64,000 bases of DNA from Mesorhizobium sp. ES1-4 (GTDB lineage: Bacteria > Pseudomonadota > Alphaproteobacteria > Rhizobiales > Rhizobiaceae): positions 62,001 to 126,000 of the forward strand of contig NZ_JAIUGV010000009.1 of the NCBI RefSeq assembly GCF_020164745.1, read 5' to 3'. The translations under genes were made by a program, and so were the position numbers. Shown here piece by piece: positions 27,653-35,542 of the stretch. The notes below the pieces were generated by a model. That model ran no database searches and was not told the origin of the DNA. It saw nothing but the letters and a program-made list of their open reading frames with translations. Every line of letters starts with the position of its first letter. The stretch's first letter is position 1.

Positions 27653-28627
27653 GTGACACTGACAAGACGGAACTTCATGGCGTCCTCGGCGGCACTTGCC
27701 GCGTTGGCCGCCGGCGGCATTCAGGCCAAAGCGGCGGGAACGCCGGCGCGCATCGGCTACAACGGCGATTTCTGGGGCGCCAGCATTGCCGGCATCGCCG
27801 CCGACCAGGGTTTTTACACCAAGCACGGCGTCGACGCCGACATCAAGGTCTTCACCAACGGGCCGATCCAGGTGCAGGCACTCGGCGCCAACAGCCTGGA
27901 GTTCGGCTATCTCGGACCAGGCGCACTCTGGCTGCCGGCGACGGGCAAGGCCAAGATCATCGCCGTCAACGACGTCGGCTTCTCCGACCGGGTGATCGCG
28001 CAATCCGGCATCAAGTCGATCGCCGAGCTCAAGGGCAAGAAGGTGGCGATCGCCGCCGGCACTTCCGGCGACATGCTGCTGCGGCTGGCGCTGCGCAAGG
28101 CCAACATGGCGATGACCGATCTCGACATCGTGCAGATGGATCCGAGCACGATCGTGGCGGCCTTCGCCTCCAAGCAGGTCGACGCCGCCGGCATCTGGTA
28201 TCCGTTCGTCGGCATCATCCAGAAGAGCGTTCCCGATCTGGTGGAACTGGCCAAGAACGATGACTTCTATCCCGAAACGACCTTCCCGAGCGTCTTCATC
28301 GCCCGCAACGACCTGATCGAGGGCAATCCCGACCTCGTCCGCAACGTGGTCCGCGCCATCAAGGATGCGCAGGACTTCCGCGCCGCCAACCAGGACAAGG
28401 CGATCGAGATCACCTCGAAACTGCTCGGCATTCCGGCCGACCAGTTGAAGACGGAGGCCGGCTACGGCCGTTTCATGACCTCGGCCGAGCTCATCAAGCT
28501 CACCAAGGACGGCAGCGTGAACGGCTGGTTCAGGACGATGAACGACCTGTTCAAGACCTTCGGCAAGCTCGACACCTCGCTCGACCCCAAGGATTATTAT
28601 CTCGGCGATCAGTACATCGCGGCCTGA
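27653..28627 (+). CDS. ABC transporter substrate-binding protein, SsuA/TauA-like
   Basis: A 324-residue exported binding protein. GTG at 27653 follows a strong GGAGGAG. The N-terminus has a twin-arginine signal (LTRRNFMASSAALAALAAG). The mature part fits the NMT1/SsuA fold: RIGYNGDFWGASIAGIAADQG at its start (a few residues longer in context), AELKGKKVAIAAGTSGD, and later a clear second lobe. SsuA-like proteins bind sulfonates, taurine, nitrate or thiamine precursors. The sulfatase directly downstream favours a sulfated or sulfonated ligand, by inference. Confidence 0.92.
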   Translation: MTLTRRNFMASSAALAALAAGGIQAKAAGTPARIGYNGDFWGASIAGIAADQGFYTKHGVDADIKVFTNGPIQVQALGANSLEFGYLGPGALWLPATGKAKIIAVNDVGFSDRVIAQSGIKSIAELKGKKVAIAAGTSGDMLLRLALRKANMAMTDLDIVQMDPSTIVAAFASKQVDAAGIWYPFVGIIQKSVPDLVELAKNDDFYPETTFPSVFIARNDLIEGNPDLVRNVVRAIKDAQDFRAANQDKAIEITSKLLGIPADQLKTEAGYGRFMTSAELIKLTKDGSVNGWFRTMNDLFKTFGKLDTSLDPKDYYLGDQYIAA

Positions 28628-28644
28628 TACCGGCTCTCGAACAC

Positions 28645-28675
28645 AACGGGCCCCGGGGACCAGCCGGGGCCTGTT
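28645..28675 (+). terminator. intercistronic hairpin between binding protein and sulfatase genes
   Basis: AACGGGCCCCGG (28645-28656) pairs with CCGGGGCCTGTT (28664-28675) over 12 pairs with one G-T, loop of seven. There is no real T-tract, so partial termination or mRNA protection is more likely than a full stop, which would let the binding protein be made in excess over the sulfatase. Confidence 0.5.
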
Positions 28676-28708
28676 CCTGAAAAATCATACACCAGCGGCG
28701 AGTCCTTC

Positions 28709-30205
28709 ATGAACGTCCTCTATATCGATATCGACAGCCTGAGACGCGACCATCTCGGCTGCTACGGCTACCATCGCAACACGTCTCCCGTCATCGACGG
28801 CCTCGCCCGCGACGGCATCCGCTTCGAGAACGTCTATGTCTCCGACGTGCCCTGCCATCCCTCGCGTACCGCGTTGTGGAGCGGCCGCCACGGCATGCGC
28901 ACCGGCGTCGTCGGCCATGGCGGCACGGCCTGCGAGCCGTTCCGCGAGGGCGCCGCACGGGCCTGGGCCGGGACCTTCTACGAGGAGGGCTGGATGCGGG
29001 CGCTGCGCGATCTCGGCTACCACACCACGACGATCAGCAGCTTCGGCGAACGGCATGGCTGCTGGCACTGGTATGCCGGCTTCAACGAGATCATCAATCC
29101 GGGCAAGGCCGGCATGGAGAATGCCGACGAGGTGTCGGGGCTGGCGCTCGACTGGCTGAAGCGCAATGGCTCTGCTAAAAAATGGTTCCTGCATGTCAAT
29201 GTCTGGGACCCGCACACGCCCTATCGGGCGCCCGACAGCTTCGGCGACCCCTTCGCCGATCAGCCCCTGCCGGAGTGGATGACGAAAGACGTGTTCGAGA
29301 AGAGCCATGCCGGCTACGGTCCGCACAGCCCGCAGGAACCCTCGGGCTTCGACATCGCGCCGGGCGGATCGACATACCGTCGCATGCCGTCGCCGATCGA
29401 CGACATGGGCAAGGTCAAGGCCTGGTTCGACGGCTACGACACCGGCGTGCTCTACGCCGATCACCATGTCGGCCTCATCATCGAGGAGCTGAAGCGGCAG
29501 AACCTGTTCGACGACACCATCATCGTCATCGGCGCCGACCATGGCGAGAACCTCGGCGAGCTCAACGTCTGGGGCGACCACCAGACGGCGGACGAGTTCA
29601 CCTGCAACGTGCCGCTGGTCATCCGCTGGCCCGGCGCCAAGGACATGCACGGCGTCAATTCCGGCCTGCACTATCATTTCGACTGGGCGGCAACGCTGAT
29701 CGACCGGCTTGGCGGCAGCGTGCCGGCGCTGTGGGACGGGCAATCCTTCGCGACCGCACTCGCCACCGGCGAGGAGGGCGGCCGCGATTTCCTGGTGCTG
29801 AGCCAGGGCGCCTGGGCAGTGCAGCGCGGCGTGCGGTTCCGGCTCGACGGGGCCGACTGGCTGATGCTGCGCACCTACCATGACGGCTACAAGGACTTTG
29901 GGCCCGTCAGCCTTTTCAACCTCAGCGAGGATCCGCACGAGCAGCATGATATTTCCGCTAGCCGGGGCGACGTGGTCGATCACGCCAGCCGCCTGCTCGA
30001 GGACTGGCGCACCACGATGGCCAGGAGAAGCGACAGCGATGTCGACCCGCTGGTGACGGTGATGCGGGAGGGCGGGCCATTCCACTGCCTCGGCGAACTG
30101 CCGGGGTACCTCGAAAGGCTGCGCCAGACCGGCCGCGCGGCGGCGGCCACCGAGCTCGAGCAGCGCCACCCGGCACCGCCGCAACGGCGCAAATCGCTGA
30201 ACTGA
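28709..30205 (+). CDS. type I sulfatase (alkaline-phosphatase superfamily)
   Basis: A 498-residue cytoplasmic sulfatase with no signal peptide. The formylglycine motif C-H-P-S-R is at 49-53 (DVPCHPSRTALWSGRHG), and metal-binding aspartates lie at D7-D9 (YIDIDSLRRDH) and in IGADHGENLGE. A catalytic Cys-type sulfatase needs a formylglycine-generating enzyme, which is not encoded in this window. It hydrolyses a sulfate ester. Its place after a ROK regulator and an SsuABC-like importer suggests that an imported sulfated compound is desulfated inside the cell. The ATG at 28709 follows a weak binding site (GGCGAG). Confidence 0.9.
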   Translation: MNVLYIDIDSLRRDHLGCYGYHRNTSPVIDGLARDGIRFENVYVSDVPCHPSRTALWSGRHGMRTGVVGHGGTACEPFREGAARAWAGTFYEEGWMRALRDLGYHTTTISSFGERHGCWHWYAGFNEIINPGKAGMENADEVSGLALDWLKRNGSAKKWFLHVNVWDPHTPYRAPDSFGDPFADQPLPEWMTKDVFEKSHAGYGPHSPQEPSGFDIAPGGSTYRRMPSPIDDMGKVKAWFDGYDTGVLYADHHVGLIIEELKRQNLFDDTIIVIGADHGENLGELNVWGDHQTADEFTCNVPLVIRWPGAKDMHGVNSGLHYHFDWAATLIDRLGGSVPALWDGQSFATALATGEEGGRDFLVLSQGAWAVQRGVRFRLDGADWLMLRTYHDGYKDFGPVSLFNLSEDPHEQHDISASRGDVVDHASRLLEDWRTTMARRSDSDVDPLVTVMREGGPFHCLGELPGYLERLRQTGRAAAATELEQRHPAPPQRRKSLN

Positions 30206-30231
30206 GGAGGACGCGGCCTCGCCTGACCGCG

Positions 30232-30405
30232 CCTATCCACTGCAAGGTTGCGCCGAGGCGGAAGACTCGCAACATCGACGTGCTCGGTCACCTTGCGGAT
30301 GATCGCCGGGAATTTCCCTGCCGGCATGTACGTGCGGTCCTCGTCGACGTCCCAGAGATGCACGATGATCCCGGCCAGGATTCGGGATTGGCGCCGCAGG
30401 TGGAT
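30232..30405 (-). pseudogene. orphan coding-like fragment
   Basis: On the minus strand an open stretch reads LAGIIVHLWDVDEDRTYM, PAGKFPAIIRKVTEHVD and VASLPPRRNLAV, with GC-rich third positions and little of the Arg/Pro/Ala bias of shadow frames. It begins just after an in-frame stop (30406-30408), has no ATG before its conserved-looking part, and decays into the sulfatase 3' end. It may be a gene remnant. No family is recognised. Confidence 0.25.
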
Positions 30406-30442
30406 TCAAATTCCCGATTGTCAGAAGCGAGCATGTGCGCTA

Positions 30443-30469
30443 AATCCTGATTTCGATATTTCTAGGATT
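30443..30469. promoter_or_regulatory. inverted repeat upstream of arsR
   Basis: AATCCT (30443-30448) and AGGATT (30464-30469) form an inverted repeat with 15 bases between them in an AT-rich stretch that ends nine bases before the arsR start. This fits an ArsR operator overlapping the promoter, but the ArsR consensus in rhizobia varies, so the assignment is tentative. Confidence 0.4.
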
Positions 30470-30477
30470 GTTGAGAT

Positions 30478-30831
30478 ATGGATGAGCGTCAGGCCCTGTC
30501 CGCCTTCGCGGCTCTTGCGCAGGAAACACGCCTGCGCATCCTACGGCATCTTGTGATCGCGGGGCCGGATGGAATCGCCGCCGGTGCCATAGCCGAAAAG
30601 GTCGAGGTCTCGGCGTCGAATGTAAGCTTCCACCTCAAGGAACTCGAACGCGCGGGGCTGGTGAGCGTGCGCCGTGATTCCCGGTCGATGGTCTACAGCG
30701 CCGAATATGACGCTCTGAGCGGGCTTATCCGCTTTTTGATGGAGGATTGCTGCTCCGGGCGGCCCGAGATCTGCGCTCCGGCGCTGGCGCCGGGCTGCTG
30801 CGCGGCCGGCGCGCGAGGGACGGTTCGATGA
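30478..30831 (+). CDS. arsR: ArsR-family arsenic-responsive repressor
   Basis: A 117-residue winged-helix protein: dimer helix (ERQALSAFAALAQETRLRIL region), recognition helix near 40-60 (VSASNVSFHLKELERAGLV) and a beta-wing (SVRRDSRSMVYSAEY). The C-terminal tail is cysteine-rich (DCCSGRPEICAP, then GCCAAG), suitable for binding arsenite. It represses its own operon until metalloid is bound. Its stop overlaps the aqpS start by four bases. Confidence 0.9.
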   Translation: MDERQALSAFAALAQETRLRILRHLVIAGPDGIAAGAIAEKVEVSASNVSFHLKELERAGLVSVRRDSRSMVYSAEYDALSGLIRFLMEDCCSGRPEICAPALAPGCCAAGARGTVR

Positions 30832-31535
30832 CAGTCGAACGCCAATTCAACCTGGCGCGCCGTCTGGTCGCGGAAAGCCTTGGTACGGCGCTGCTGGTGG
30901 CCACCGTCGTCGGTTCAGGCATCATGGCGCAGTCGCTGACGAGCGACGGCGCGCTGGCACTTCTGTGCAACACGCTGCCAACCGGTGCGAGCCTGGTCGT
31001 GCTGATCACAATCTTCGGCCCGATATCCGGCGCCCATTTCAATCCGGCCGTGTCGCTCGCCCTGACACTGTCGCGCCGCCTGCCGGCCAACGATTGCGCC
31101 TTGTATGTGCTGGCCCAGCTCGCCGGCGGCATTGCCGGCACGGTGATCGCACATCTGATGTTCGGGCTGGCGCCGCTGGCGCTGTCGACGCATGGCCGCA
31201 CCGGCGCCGCGCAATGGCTTTCGGAGGGCGTTGCGACCTTCGGCCTGCTCGCCGTCATCCTGGCGGGCTTGCGCTTCCAACGCGCGGCCGTGCCCTGGCT
31301 GGTCGGCCTCTATATCACCGCCGCCTACTGGTTCACCGCCTCGACATCCTTCGCCAATCCCGCGGTGGCCGTGGCGAGGGCGTTCACCGACACGTATTCC
31401 GGGATCGGCCCGGCAAGCCTTCCGGGCTTCATCGCCGCGGAATTCGCGGGCGCCGGCTTCGCCCTGGCGCTGATGACGTGGCTGCTTGAGCCGCAATCCG
31501 AAATCAAACCTCTTGTCGTCGAGGCCGGGCCATGA
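30828..31535 (+). CDS. aqpS: aquaglyceroporin of AqpS type (arsenite channel)
   Basis: A 235-residue MIP-family channel with six membrane helices and two half-helices: first NPA in GAHFNPAVSLAL and second in SFANPAVAVARAF. In classical aquaporins the second NPA is followed by Arg; here it is Val, as I recall for Sinorhizobium AqpS, which widens the filter and lets As(III) pass. In rhizobia AqpS replaces ArsB: arsenate is reduced by ArsC and arsenite leaves down its gradient. Start and stop both overlap neighbours by four bases. Confidence 0.9.
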   Translation: MTVERQFNLARRLVAESLGTALLVATVVGSGIMAQSLTSDGALALLCNTLPTGASLVVLITIFGPISGAHFNPAVSLALTLSRRLPANDCALYVLAQLAGGIAGTVIAHLMFGLAPLALSTHGRTGAAQWLSEGVATFGLLAVILAGLRFQRAAVPWLVGLYITAAYWFTASTSFANPAVAVARAFTDTYSGIGPASLPGFIAAEFAGAGFALALMTWLLEPQSEIKPLVVEAGP

Positions 31536-31945
31536 CCGTCACGATCTACCATAATCCCGACTGCGGCACCTCGCGCAACACGCTTGCCATGATCAGGTCG
31601 AGTGGCGAGGAGCCGGTCGTCATCGAATATCTGAAACATCCGCCCAGCCGGGACCGCCTGCGTCAGCTTATTGCCGCCATGGGAATTCCGGTGCGCGCCT
31701 TGCTGCGCGAAAAGGGCACGCCCTATGCCGAGCTTGGCCTGGCTGATCCCAAATGGAACGACGAGCAGCTGCTCGATGCCATGATGACGCATCCGATCCT
31801 GATCAACCGGCCGATCGTCGAAACACCCAAGGGGACGCGGCTGTGCCGGCCATCCGAGCTTGTGCTCGGCCTGCTCGACCATCCGGCGGCCCACTTCACC
31901 AAGGAAGACGGCGAGGTGGTGGCCGGTGACCGTGGCATCACATGA
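31532..31945 (+). CDS. arsC: arsenate reductase, glutaredoxin-dependent ArsC
   Basis: A 137-residue protein of usual length for the E. coli-type ArsC. The catalytic cysteine is in YHNPDCGTSRNT (Cys11), and the arsenate-binding arginines are visible (ILINRPIVETPKGTRLCRPSE). It reduces arsenate to arsenite using glutathione and glutaredoxin. It follows aqpS with a four-base overlap. The arsH gene that completes this operon in Sinorhizobium is not seen downstream. Confidence 0.94.
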   Translation: MTVTIYHNPDCGTSRNTLAMIRSSGEEPVVIEYLKHPPSRDRLRQLIAAMGIPVRALLREKGTPYAELGLADPKWNDEQLLDAMMTHPILINRPIVETPKGTRLCRPSELVLGLLDHPAAHFTKEDGEVVAGDRGIT

Positions 31946-32208
31946 TCGGAGCCTTTCCGATCTCGAAGCCTCGGGACGCGCGCCGATAGCGCTTCGGGGC
32001 GCTGCCGCGCTGCTCGTCGTGGTGGCGATCACGAGATTGCCGGAGGGACGCACCGAGCGCGTGTGAAGCCCGACGGCGTTGCCGTTCATGCCATTTGGCC
32101 GTGCCCCCATCGAGGCATCCGCACTGCCTCACGACAGCCGGGCCCGTTCACCCTATTGCGTTGCTGCCGGGCTGGTTTGCCCCTGCCGGCACGGAGGATG
32201 AGCCACAA

Positions 32209-33090
32209 GTGACATCGACGCCGGTAGCCAGACGCGAAGCCGCACCCTTGCCGGTCGCGGCGCTGATGGGCGCCATGGTATCGATCCAGATCGGCGCCAC
32301 CTTCGCCAAGTCGCTGTTCCCGGTGATCGGCGCGCAGGGAACGACGACGATCAGGCTGGTGGTCGGCGCGCTGATGCTGATCGCGGTGCTGCGGCCCTGG
32401 CAGATGCGACCCTCGCGCGCCACTCTGCCCTGGCTGGTCGCTTACGGGATGACGCTTTGCGCGCTCAACCTCCTGTTCTATGCCGCACTCGCCAGGATCC
32501 CGCTGGGCGTTGCCGTGGCGCTGGAGTTCTCCGGGCCGCTGCTGGTGGCGACGCTGACCTCGCGGCGGGCGAGCGACTTTGCCTGGATCGCGCTGGCGGT
32601 CGCGGGCATCGGGCTTTTGTCGCCCTTCATCCACACGCTGAAGCCGCTCGACCCGATCGGGGTGATGCTGGCGCTGGCGGCCGGCGGTTTCTGGGCGCTC
32701 TATATCGTGCTCGCCCAGAAGGCGGGCGCGGAACTCGGCACCCGCACCACCGCCTATGGCATGGCCATTGCCGCGGTCCTGGTGCTGCCCTTCGGCATTG
32801 CCGATGCAGGGAGCGGCCTGCTTGCGCCATCGATCCTGGTCAGTGCGCTGCTCGTCGGCCTGTTCTCCAGTGCGCTGCCGTTCTGGCTCGAGATGGTGGC
32901 GCTGACCCGCATGCCGGCGCGCATCTATGGCACGCTGACCTGCCTGGAGCCGGCGCTGGGCGCGCTGGCCGGCTTCCTGTTCCTGCATGAAACCCTGACC
33001 ATGCCGCAAATGGCCGGCATCGCCGCCGTCATTGCCGCCGCCTTCGGCACCGCGCTGACGTCGCGGCCCCCGGTGCCGTCGCCGGAATAG
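32209..33090 (+). CDS. EamA/RhtA-type exporter
   Basis: A membrane protein of 293 residues if it starts at GTG 32209, which has GGAGG eleven bases upstream; an ATG at 32095 gives a longer, unconvincing leader. About ten membrane segments and two EamA halves are visible, the second ending LTCLEPALGALAGFLFLHE. It resembles RhtA-like threonine/homoserine exporters of the DMT superfamily. The substrate is inferred from resemblance only. The 260 bases between arsC and this gene hold no supported gene. Confidence 0.85.
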   Translation: MTSTPVARREAAPLPVAALMGAMVSIQIGATFAKSLFPVIGAQGTTTIRLVVGALMLIAVLRPWQMRPSRATLPWLVAYGMTLCALNLLFYAALARIPLGVAVALEFSGPLLVATLTSRRASDFAWIALAVAGIGLLSPFIHTLKPLDPIGVMLALAAGGFWALYIVLAQKAGAELGTRTTAYGMAIAAVLVLPFGIADAGSGLLAPSILVSALLVGLFSSALPFWLEMVALTRMPARIYGTLTCLEPALGALAGFLFLHETLTMPQMAGIAAVIAAAFGTALTSRPPVPSPE

Positions 33091-33229
33091 GGGGCGGATC
33101 CGCCGACGCGGCTCATTCCGGGAAGGCGATTCCGACACCTCCGGCCGCCGCGTTCGCCAATCGCCGCCACCGCTCCCCCCATGGACTTCTCCAAAATACA
33201 ACCCATATGGATTCCGTGGAGCTTTGAGC

Positions 33230-34612
33230 GTGACCTTCGCGCGGGTGGCCCTTCTTGCCGCAGCCCTTGTTGCCGTGGCTGTCGTTTCTCCCTTCTCTTC
33301 CGCCGGGAGTGAGAGGGTCGCGCTGAGCGTCGCCATTGACGGCGCCATCGGGCCGGCAAGCACCAGGCAGCTCGAGGAAGCACTCGACGTCGCCGTCAGG
33401 CGGGACGCCGCGGTCCTCATCCTTCAGCTCGACACGCCCGGCGGGCTGGTCACCTCGATGCGCGAGATGATCGCAGATATCCTGGCTTCGCCGGTGCCCG
33501 TCATCGGCTATGTCGCGCCGGCCGGCGCCCATGCGGCGAGTGCCGGCACCTATATCCTCTACGCCACTCATATCGCGGCGATGGCACCGGGCACCAATCT
33601 GGGCGCCGCGACGCCGGTCGAGATAGGCGGCCTGCCGTCGCTTCCCGGCGGCGAGAAGGACAATGGCCCGGCCAAGGACGAGAAGGACGCCACCGGGCGG
33701 CCGGCAGGCGATGCGATGATGGCCAAGGTGACCAATGACGCCGTCGCCTTGATCCGTTCGCTCGCCGAATTGCGCGGCCGCAATGGCGACTGGGGGGAGA
33801 AGGCGGTGCGCGAGGCGGCGAGCCTTTCAGCCAACGCTGCGCTGCAGGAGCATGTGATCGATTTCGTCGCCCGCGACACCACCGAGCTCCTGCAACTGGC
33901 CGATGGACGCACCATCGATGTGGCCGGCAGGAAAGTGGTGCTGGCCACGAAAGGGCTGCCGGTCGAGACGCTGGAGCCCGGCTGGTTCATCCGGCTGCTC
34001 GCGATCATCACCGACCCCAACACCGCCATCATCCTGATGCTGGTCGGCGTCTATGGCATCATCTTCGAGGCCACCAGTCCAGGTGCCGTGGCGCCCGGCG
34101 TCATCGGCACCATCTGCCTGGTGCTCGGCCTCTATGCGCTCAACCTCCTGCCGATCAACTATACCGGCCTTGCCTTGATGCTGCTCGGCATCGCCTTCCT
34201 CGTCATCGAGGCCTTCAATCCCACCGTCGTGCTCGGGCTCGGCGGCGTGGCCGCCTTTCTGTTCGGCGCCGCCATGCTGCTGAGAGTCGAGGCGCCGGGT
34301 TTTGCCATGTCGTGGGCCGTCATCGGCCCCGCCGCTGCGCTGACGCTTGGACTGGCGCTGCTGACCGGCACTTATGTCTGGGCGGCGCGGAGGAACCCGC
34401 CGCGCGTCGGCGGCGAGGCCATGCGCGGCCTGCCAGCCGAAATCCTAGATTGGCAGGGCGGCGAGGGCCATGTGCTGGCCCAGGGCGAGCGCTGGCGGGC
34501 GAAGGCCGACGAACCCGTCGCACCCGGCGACAGCGTCGAGGTGACCGGTATCAGCGACCTCGTGCTGACGGTGCGTCGGCGCGACGCGGCAAGGAAGGGA
34601 GCAAAACAATGA
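33230..34612 (+). CDS. NfeD-family membrane-bound serine protease
   Basis: A 460-residue protein. GTG 33230 is preferred because GGAG (33218-33221) is then eight bases upstream; TTG 33224 is too close. After a signal segment, residues about 25-220 form a ClpP-like protease domain with the catalytic Ser in PAGAHAASAGTYI (a Ser-Lys dyad in this family). Several membrane helices (about 255-390) and a C-terminal OB-fold NfeD domain (about 395-455) follow. The partner slipin overlaps by four bases. NfeD-stomatin pairs act in membrane protein quality control; known NfeD proteases cut stomatins. Confidence 0.9.
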   Translation: MTFARVALLAAALVAVAVVSPFSSAGSERVALSVAIDGAIGPASTRQLEEALDVAVRRDAAVLILQLDTPGGLVTSMREMIADILASPVPVIGYVAPAGAHAASAGTYILYATHIAAMAPGTNLGAATPVEIGGLPSLPGGEKDNGPAKDEKDATGRPAGDAMMAKVTNDAVALIRSLAELRGRNGDWGEKAVREAASLSANAALQEHVIDFVARDTTELLQLADGRTIDVAGRKVVLATKGLPVETLEPGWFIRLLAIITDPNTAIILMLVGVYGIIFEATSPGAVAPGVIGTICLVLGLYALNLLPINYTGLALMLLGIAFLVIEAFNPTVVLGLGGVAAFLFGAAMLLRVEAPGFAMSWAVIGPAAALTLGLALLTGTYVWAARRNPPRVGGEAMRGLPAEILDWQGGEGHVLAQGERWRAKADEPVAPGDSVEVTGISDLVLTVRRRDAARKGAKQ

Positions 34613-35367
34613 GCATCGGTTACGTGGCCTATCTGTTGCTGACGCTGGTCGTGGTCATATTCCTGTCCGCGGCCGTCCGCATCCTGAGGGAATATCAGCG
34701 CGGCGTGGTCTTCACGCTCGGCCGCTTCACCGGGGTCAAGGGTCCCGGTCTCATCATCCTCGTCCCCTTCGTCCAGCAGATGGTGAAGGTCGATCTGCGG
34801 GTGGTGGTGCGGGACGTGCCGCCGCAGGACGTCATTTCGCGCGACAACGTCTCGGTGAAGGTGAACGCGGTGCTCTATTTCCGCATCGTCGACGCCGAGC
34901 GGGCGGTCATCCAGGTCGAAGACTTCATGGCCGCCACCAACCAGCTGGCGCAGACCACGCTGCGCTCGGTGCTGGGCAAGCACGAGCTCGACGAGATGCT
35001 GGCCGAGCGCGACAGGCTGAACAGCGACATCCAGGAGATCCTCGACCAGCGCACGGACGCCTGGGGCATCAAGGTCTCCAATGTGGAGATCAAGCATGTC
35101 GACCTCAACGAGAATATGATCCGCGCCATCGCCAAGCAGGCCGAGGCGGAGCGGCTGCGGCGCGCCAAGGTGATCAATGCCGAGGGCGAGCAGCAGGCGG
35201 CGGCGAAACTGGTCGAGGCGGGCCGGATGCTGGCGGCCGAGCCGCAGGCCATGCAGCTGCGCTATTTCGAGGCTTTGCACGATATCGCCGGTGAGCGCTC
35301 GTCCACGGTGGTGTTCCCGCTGCCGGTGGATCTGCTCAGCCAGTTCATGAAGGGGCAAGGGAAGTGA
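34609..35367 (+). CDS. slipin/stomatin-family SPFH protein
   Basis: A 252-residue protein with one N-terminal membrane helix (about 4-24), an SPFH domain (EYQRGVVFTLGRFTGVKGPG onward), and a coiled-coil stretch (AIAKQAEAERLRRAKVINAE) of prohibitin/stomatin type. These proteins form oligomeric membrane microdomains. Its start lies in the stop of the NfeD gene, so the two are co-translated as the usual NfeD1b-slipin pair. Confidence 0.92.
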   Translation: MSIGYVAYLLLTLVVVIFLSAAVRILREYQRGVVFTLGRFTGVKGPGLIILVPFVQQMVKVDLRVVVRDVPPQDVISRDNVSVKVNAVLYFRIVDAERAVIQVEDFMAATNQLAQTTLRSVLGKHELDEMLAERDRLNSDIQEILDQRTDAWGIKVSNVEIKHVDLNENMIRAIAKQAEAERLRRAKVINAEGEQQAAAKLVEAGRMLAAEPQAMQLRYFEALHDIAGERSSTVVFPLPVDLLSQFMKGQGK

Positions 35368-35381
35368 TGGAGGAGCGCGGA

Positions 35382-35533
35382 ATCTCCCCCCTCGAGGGGG
35401 AGATGTCGCCAAAGGCGACAGAGGGGGTCGCCGCGCGTGGAGCGCCAACTCCCCTTGCGGCGCAGACAAGGCCGAGCCCGGTCGAACCGACCCCCTCTGG
35501 CCTGCCGGCCATCTCCCCCTCGAGGGGGGAGAT
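35382..35533. repeat. nested inverted-repeat element
   Basis: The outer arms at 35382-35404 and 35511-35533 are exact reverse complements (each ATCT, C-run, TCGA, G-run, AGAT). Inside are AGAGGGGGTCG (35420-35430) and CGACCCCCTCT (35488-35498), also inverted, and a small hairpin GTCGCC-AAA-GGCGAC (35405-35419). This is a compact mobile-looking REP/BIME-type element lying between convergent genes. It could also stop transcription from both sides. Confidence 0.8.
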
Positions 35534-35542
35534 CAGGCAGTT

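Noticed and set aside
35382..35533. Element as an insertion sequence
   Set aside because: It is about 150 bases with no transposase frame and no target duplication visible; it is better described as a REP/BIME-type repeat.
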